64,000 nucleotides of DNA. It comes from Owenia fusiformis. Taxonomy: Eukaryota > Annelida > Polychaeta > Sabellida > Oweniidae. Positions 24,901 to 33,900 of the stretch are shown in pieces. The DNA lies in contig CAIIXF020000004.1 of NCBI GenBank assembly GCA_903813345.2, positions 18,957,513-19,021,512 on the forward strand, in the 5' to 3' direction. The position numbers and the translations under genes were made by a program. The notes below the pieces were generated by a model. The model had not been told where the DNA came from, searched no databases, and saw only the letters and a program-made list of their open reading frames with translations. Within the stretch, counting starts at the first letter, position 1. Every line of letters begins with the position of its first letter.

Positions 24901-27900
24901 GACCAAAGACAAAAATCTTGAGTTCAGAATACTTTACACCAAACCATATCTAAAAATATACATTATTATTAAATGGCTATGTTGTCGATACTTCATGATC
25001 TATGAATATTATTGTTTCAAAATATAAAATATAAAGCTTTATTATATTTAGAGAAGGTAATTCCAAAATTGGAGAGTTGCTATTTTGTTTCATAATAAGA
25101 TATTTGAACAATAGATATCATTTCCCAAGATATCTCTCATCTCATTCACAGGGACAGGTTCAACACATATGCCCAGAATTCAGCTATACGACTTCTAGAA
25201 GACATTAAACAGTCTTATAGGACCATTGAGGGCAACCACTGGCTAAAAGCTGCTCATAGCATGCATGAAGCCATCCGTGATCTACGCTCAGGCTCTGGTG
25301 AAGAAACTAAGCCTTTTATGGAGTGGATTGGTCTGGAGGAGAACCTAGAGAGTATGACAGCAGGTTTGTCTTTTATAACATATTATTGACAGTTCATGTT
25401 TTAGAATATAAATTGTTAAAATAAAATTCATCCCTCAACTGTTGTCTATGATTTTTATGTTGTAATCCTTGATTATATTTTAACCCATTCGTTAATATTT
25501 TAATTAAGGAATTCACATTTCTGCAATCAAGTATAAGTTATTGGTATTTTTATTCATAAAATATATAGTTTGAAAATCATTATGCATTTAATTGTATGTA
25601 TATATATATTTTTATAGTTAAGAACAGTAAATAAGAGTTTGATCAATTCAAAAGCATGAATTAGTATAGCAGTTAATGCTGGCTGGTGCTAGATTTCATT
25701 GCTAAATAAAAAATAAACAAGCTTTATTACTTTCATCTTATATCTTTATACATGTAGTGACTTAAAGTGACATTCCTTACTAGCCTGCTGTTTTCTTATG
25801 ATGATATGACAATATAGATAAACTATCAATACATGTGTAAATATACATGAACGTTTTTGGTGAGTTGAGATTTGATCATTTCAATTTGATTGTTCATTTC
25901 AACTGGGCTGCCTGTGTTTTAAGATACCTAACAAGAAGTGATGCCACCATCATTATTTGTATGTAACAGGATGGGAAAAAGGATCTATAGTTTCTATAGA
26001 GTTGAACTTTTGCTACTCTCCATAACATAACTTTCTGTTAGAAATCTTCAAAGATGGCAGCATCACTGGTGATCCACTAGATTACGCTGGTTACCGAAAA
26101 GGTTCGTTTCTGTAACAAAATGTTGGAATGTCGAAGGTACGATTTTTCTTTTTTCCTTATTTCACACGTTGTAGGCAGAATTCCCACGACATTTTTATCA
26201 CAAACATATATCAGTATCTTATGTTTAAGAAAATGTACATATTTGCGAACAAATAGTTCAGAAGACAACAGAATCATCGGTTTAATTCGTCACTTAAGTT
26301 ACAGAAACGGTATTTTGAAAAACAGTTAGGATCTGCACTTTTAACCCATACCATTTCTGGAACTTAAGTGAGGAATAAAATAAACGATTCTGTTGTCTTC
26401 TGAGCTATTTTTTCGCAAACATGTACATTTTCTAAAACATATGATGCTGATACACGTTTGTGTGAAGAAATATCGTGGGGATTCTGCTTACAACGTGAAG
26501 TAAGGAAAAAATTTAAATCGTACCTTCGACGTTCCGGCATTTTGTTACCGAAATGAACCAGTTCGGTAACCAGTGTAATCGAGTGGATCACCTGTGAGCA
26601 TACTGGAAATGACCAGTGAATTTAGATAATCAACTCAGATCATACCAAAATATTTTTGTGATGGCATTTGGTTTGAAAGGAATATACCTTTAAGTGAGAA
26701 AATATATTTGGATATAATGCAGATAGAACAGAGAGAGCAAATGTTTATTTTAACTCTGCATGTATAGACTTTATTACATTATTTACTTTGCATTCTCACA
26801 TAGCTAAGTACGATATATCACACTCAAGCCAACCTGAACACAGTATAGTAGAGCAATTCTATTTATTATATAAATGATATGACATCATATGTTATGCTTG
26901 ATGGCATAGAAGTACACTGCATGGCAATATTACACTGATAAATTCACTGTATGTCAAGATGTACAAACATACACCATGGGGTTTTAAAAGACAACAAAGC
27001 CCATGAATACATATACGATAGGAAATACATCCTCTTAGAAGTGATATGACCTAACCATTCGGTCACTCTTGAATATATCATATACTCAGTTGAGTATAAA
27101 CATGATCTACAGAATCAGCCATTTTATAGTATACATGTACAATATGCTTTTGTTTCTTCATATATGGGAAATAACACGGTCTTTGATTATTTTTATCCAA
27201 ATCAGCAGTCAAAATATTCTTCTTTTCTTCTTCTTCTTCAAAATAGAATGTGCAATGAGAAATGGCTATGTGTATGAGTTCACTCATGTTCACGTCTCAT
27301 CCAAACACGCTGGTATTAGCACAACCATTGCTTTTCCTCTTAATGAATCATTGTACTGCTTCAACTAGAATTGAGGCTGCAATAGGAAATAGTTTGGTTT
27401 ATTAACAGGTTGATTTATTAACAATTAGAAAATGCAATGTCAATGAATTTTATGCAGAAAAAGTACCATTTCTTGGAAACAATCAAAAAGAAAACATGCA
27501 GAATTTTTGATTTCACTTCGTATCCATTTCACTTTTGAGTATGGATCTTTCTAACATTACAAATCCAATCATGGGTATGTCTTACATCAGTGCACCAAAT
27601 ATCTGTCGGTGTTTCTCATCACTTATCGTATCCATATTGTGTAGGTCAGATTTCTTTGTACAGGGTGATATAGTACGCTTACACTACACTATCCATTATT
27701 CAAACACATGCACCTTCATTTCCTTGACCTTTTTGTTTCAGGAGATACATGTATATTAACTATATTACTATCCGAATGTGGAAAATTCAAAATATCTTAA
27801 TTGAAGTCATCTCCCTTTTATAACTCACAATGAACTGTTGTCTTGTTCACTATGAACTAGAAGGTCCAAATAAGGCACAGTTCTGTTGGATTTATTTGTC

Positions 27901-30900
27901 TTTTGCAACTCTAACTCTTTTATCATATAACTTACACTGAACTGTTGTCTTGTTCACTATGAATTAGAAGGTCCAAGTAAGGCACAGTTCTGTTGGATTT
28001 ATTTGTCTTTTGCAACTCTAACTCTTTTATCATATAAATTACAATGTTCTATTGTCTTGTTCACTATGAATTAGAAGGTCCAAATAAGGCAAAGTTCTGT
28101 TGGATTCATTTGTCTTTTGCAACTCTAACTCTTTTATCATATAACTTACACTGAACTGTTGTCTTGTTCACTATGAATTAGAAGGTCCAAGTAAGGCACA
28201 GTTCTGTTGGATTTATTTGTCTTTTGCAACTCTAACTCTTTTATCATATAAATTACAATGTTCTATTGTCTTGTTCACTATGAATTAGAAGGTCCAAATA
28301 AGGCACAGTTCTGTTGGATTTATTTGTCTTTTGCAACTCTAACTCTTTTATCATATAACTTACACTGAACTGTTGTCTTGTTCACTATGAATTAGAAGGT
28401 CCAAGTAAGGCACAGTTCTGTTGGATTTATTTGTCTTTTGCAACTCTAACTCTTTTATCATATAAATTACAATGTTCTATTGTCTTGTTCACTATGAATT
28501 AGAAGGTCCAAGTAAGGCACAGTTCTGTTGGATTTATTTGTCTTTTGCAACTCTAACTCTTTTATCATATAAATTACAATGTTCTATTGTCTTGTTCACT
28601 ATGAATTAGAAGGTCCAAATAAGGCAAAGTTCTGTTGGATCCATTTGTCTTTTGCAACTTTAACTCATCAGGGTATATCTCACTTCCAAAATCTTTAAAT
28701 TTAGTATATAACTGTCTGTCTTATTAAATAAACATTATATCTTTTTTAAAGATAAACAATATCTCATCCAACACTTCCTCCCACAAAGCCATTCTCCAAA
28801 CATTCTGAAATATAAATGGACCATGGTTTTGAAAAATTTCCTTTAAACTTGATGCAGACTATAAATTGTTGAGTTCAATTGAGATATACACGATGTCCTT
28901 CAATGCTATGGGAATTATTAGAAATGTCACCTAGCCAGTGCTTTTGCCTTGATTTATATTTATTATTACACTAGGCCAGTGATTTGTTCTTATATACAAT
29001 AAACATTTTAGTTTTTATCAATTTTAATTTGGAATGATGCTATTTACACAGACTGATCATTGTATGCACATGTGGTGACATCTGTAAGATAGAATAGTGA
29101 ACTAATTATTATTCTGAAAAAGAATAATTCTTGGCAATTTTTAATATTTTGGTTACATTGATTAGCATACACATGGAATACCAAACTATTCATGCAATGG
29201 ATCGGGACTGATAATACATTGGAAAACTTCATTTCAGGTAGTAATGAATCTGATTTCACTTTACTTTTGCTGTGATGACAAATCACAGTCCTTATTGTAT
29301 TAGAAAATAGATTTACAGTATTTCATCTTGAACTAACACAGACTGTAAAACGTGCCCTTAATAGTAGCAGAATTTAGTGTGAAATAATAGTTCATTGATG
29401 GAACGAAGCTCATTATGTATCACAATTATCCCCCCCCCCCATTCAAAGCATATAAGGAATCATCTTCATGTCTATAATTTTAGGGCTATTGCGCTCAAAT
29501 CACAACAAATGGTGTTCTGATGATACGTGAAAAGTTTGATGCTTCGTTCTTTGAATAAACTCTTGGCCTGTTTTTCACAATTGATTCTGTAACTGTACTT
29601 CAGTATGTTTGCTTATACGTATTTCAAAATAGCTAAATAGCCACTTTTATCGTAAATAGCACAAACGTATTAGATCTGTTTGCTTTACAGGTAGTTTTAT
29701 AGAGGTTAGTAGAGACTAAGCTTTCTTGAAAAATCAATAAGAGAGTATGTTATGTGTTGCGCAATGCGCATACATAGAAATTATCCTATATGAGGTTCAG
29801 GATATTGGGATGATCACAAGGCTTATATAATATATCTGCCTCAAGGGCTGTAGGTCCCAAGGGCAGATACATTATATTGGACAAGGGATAATCCCAATAT
29901 CCTAAAGTGACGATCTATACTCTCAAAGGCCTGAGTTCATTCGACAAATTATTCCAGAATATTCATGTCCAGGTTTGTTTTCTTGGCCATGGTCAGTTAT
30001 TCCTGTTCTCTCAAAAATCCATCCACATTTATATTCTAGAATCTTTGATTATTAACAGGGATAAGATTAAGTATACCCCTTTCCCTTCTTTAAATCATCA
30101 AATGGAGTGATTGTAGCCATTGCCATTCCCAGTACTTAGTTTGGTGCAAATGAATTCATTTGAAATTACTATAAAATTAGTTTTGTTTTGAGTGTTTTTA
30201 AATATCAAACAAATTGAATTTGCCAGCCACAATCTACAAGTTGTAACTTACCACTGTCATGGGAGTTGATAACATGATACCATTTGTATTAGCCTAAATA
30301 TTGAAGGTTTCATGTAGCATATTACTCTGTTAAAAGTAAATCATATCTTTTAAATAATGATTTTATGAAAGTGCTTTCTCTTTTATAGAATGTAAATTGT
30401 TTGCTTAAGGTACTAATAATGAGCAATAATTGTCTTATACTTTTTTGCTATTCATTTTAGAAGTACATATATAATATTAGTTTTAGTAATACTGAATAAA
30501 TGTATATAATAAATAATACTGATATACATTTTAACTGCTATCCCACCATGCAGTTTGAGTAGAGTCATACTCATAGACAAGCTGTCCCTATATTTGTTCA
30601 TCCAACCATCTAAATGTCTGTCCAGGCATTAACTCAAATATTAATTGATGGATTTGGTTCAAATTTTATGTCCTGATGACTTTGAAATATAATACCTCAG
30701 CTGCAGAAGAAATTTTCAAGATGGCCACTAAATTTTAAATGACCACAATTTTACATGAAAAGGAAATTTTCAATAACTTAAATATCAGATTTGGCTTATC
30801 AATGGGCCATATAACTAAAACCTTTGGAATATAATGGAGTTTTAACTCGACACATATTTACATAACTTCTTTATTATTAAAAGAAGTTCTAATATCATCC

Positions 30901-33900
30901 ATGGACTATAATACAAATTGTCTATGGTTGAATTTCTAGTAAAGAATCTAATTGTTGTTCTTCATGCCACAAATACAACAGCGATATACTGTATTGTCTG
31001 AGAGTGAGGCTCTAAATATGTACTATATCTTGTATTATTATACAAAAATTATACTTTACATTGTAGATCTGACCTTCAAATCCTTCCCAATGCTGACAGT
31101 TGATGATATTCTCTCACCATCTACCCAGGATACGCCTGCAAAACCACCAAATAATCCATCAAGGGACAGCACATCTCTCCCAACAAACAAATGGTTCATT
31201 TATAAAAACATCACACGAGTACCACCTCAAACCAGGGGGATTCGCTCCAAGGGGTACATGGATAAATTCCCTGTGGCACTCATGACACTGGTTGTGTTTG
31301 TGGTGTGTGTTGATATCATTTGGTTAGCTCACCGTGCCATCAGGACTTGGTTAACTGTCAAGTCTGTCTTGAATGGATGCCCTACTGTAGTCAATTGTAT
31401 CAAGAGTAGGTTAACATTTTCATTGTTTTTACATGCATGTATTAAATCTTACCAGAAATATATTGATGTTTAAATTCTCTAAATGTTTTGATAGCTAGAT
31501 TGAAAAAAAGATTTTCAAAAATGATAGATTTTACAACTTTGTACAATGAAATCTCAACAAATGTTCATCAAAATTTGTTTCTCAGGACATTTGAGTACAT
31601 TTTCCTGTTCCAAATTCATAATTTATTACTTCACATCTTTCATTTCAAATATTGATCAAGCAACATCATACCATTTGTCTGCAAATTCCACTGTCATCAC
31701 CTTTAGTTCTTTACTTTGATATGCTATCTCAGCCAATTAACATCATTAGACAAACTCACTGCATATATACAAAATCCTTGAGATTTACCATAAGTTTTTG
31801 TAAACATATTTTGTAACTGACAAGTTGGTCAAAAGCTACTGTTTTTCATGATTTTAGTTTTTTGAAATTTGCTGATCTTGCAAACACCTCTTGCAGTCAC
31901 TTCCATTTATGTGAATTGTGTATATGTTTTTTAGATTTGGATGATAGCAGCAGCACCCAATCAGGGGGCTGGCAGAGTATATGCCTCTCTATCAGACACC
32001 TCCATATGAAGGTAAAGGTTTGCCAAATATACTGGGAACTACAATAGGGAATTACAAATAATTAGATTGGTTCAAGTGAAAAAGGTTTGAGGTGTCCATG
32101 GTGAAATTATTGTGAATAGTTTAATTGATTCCAAGTATGTTCTGTTATTACAGCTGACTGATACAGATGTCATACCTAAGCTAGTCACTGCTGTAGGTGT
32201 AGGTGCAATAATGGTCTATCTTGTGCAGATTGGTGCAACCTTACTAAGTGTTAACACTCTGGAGTCCATTGGCTACTTCAACTCACTGGTAAACGCCTGC
32301 TTATTTTTGGTTTTAATTAATTAATTTTAATCTTGTCAACAGTTTTCAAGAGATGTTTTATGGAATGGAAGCTTCGAATTGATTAGTTGGTGGACATGCC
32401 AGGTAGTTTCTACAGCTGTCACATGTCTTTCAAAACCCTGTCTGCTTTGCTGTTTGTCTCTGTATTTATCATTGATGATATTAGTAAATTATTTGTTTGT
32501 AATTTTCAATTTTCAGATACTGGTCAGGTGATTATCATGATTATATCAGTTTAATCCTTTCCATATATAGAGCATTATTGTCGCACCCTTGAGTGCTATA
32601 TTGTGATCTGTTTGTTTATATTATTTCCAGATTCAGCCAGTGGTGACGAGCCACAAAATGGTAAATCAAAGAATTTTAACAGGAGCACAGAGGATCAATG
32701 ATCTTGAGTTTCCATTCTTTGAGAAAGTTATCAATGCACGACTAAAACGCCACCAACTGGTTCTACAGGCATTCCAAGATGCTAAAGAGCACTCCAGATC
32801 TATAGTTAGGAAAGAGTATTGTGCTTGGTTGAAAGAGATTACAGGACAAGATGAGTCATGTGATCAGCAGAAAGGTCAAAACTTTAGAATGGAAGTCACT
32901 AGCTGTGAACTTCCTAATGTTGGTGCTTACTTCTTTCAAAGGTGAGATTAAATGTATGAATCATTCTTGCATAATAATAGGATTTTATTAGTACTGATGC
33001 CCTTTTAGGGCCAAACGTACATCCAATATACAATTTTCAATAACAGTAAATATAGGCAATAAAGTAAAGAAAATAGGATTACATTCTTCAAGTGACATAT
33101 AAAATGTTACTTTGATATAAGAATCCTGTCTCTACCAATCATTAGATACTTTATCATGTCAGCAGATTCTTTTAATATGATCCCCTCACTCGTCAATAGA
33201 AAAATTGTCTTTTGGTGGTCATTCATGTTTTTAAAATTACGACACAGGTTTTCAAGTTTTTCAATATGGGATTTTCTGATAAACTCCAATTTTTTACATT
33301 TGAATAAAAAGTGTGTTTCATCTTCTATAACCGAGTCCTTGCATATTTTACAAAATCGACTATTAAGATCAGTAATTGGTTTTGTATATCGGCCTCTCTC
33401 TATCTCTAGATTGTGGGCGCTTATACGTAATCTAGTTAAATGTTTAGCATTTGAAAGTGTCGTTTCTGAAAGGTAGTGTTCAAATCCAAAGTGCGATTTT
33501 AGTTGTTTAAATAATCTAAGTTTCCCCCCATTCCCACTTATCAGATTCTTCCAATATACTTGATATCTCTCTATTAGTTTCCTTTTGACTTTAATAGCAA
33601 GCCTATTCGTGCTCAACTCTATGTTTACCCTATCTTCAAGATTCAATTCATCAGACATTTTTATTTCAATATGGCACAGTATATTTTTGAGTTGTTTGTG
33701 CCATGTAAATGTGTTATTTGTTAAATCAAATGTTTTACTCATAATTAATGAATCGTTTAGTAAACTCCCATTTGAACTCAACTCTAAATGACCGAGGTAT
33801 TTGATTTGTCTTTTTATAATATCAACTACCAAAGGTATTCTTCCCAATTCTCCTCTTACTGCCATGTTTGTGGCTTTTCTATGAACCCCGAGAACATATT

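Noticed and set aside
33156-33791. Plus-strand frames within 33156-33791
   Set aside because: Antisense to the open LINE frame.
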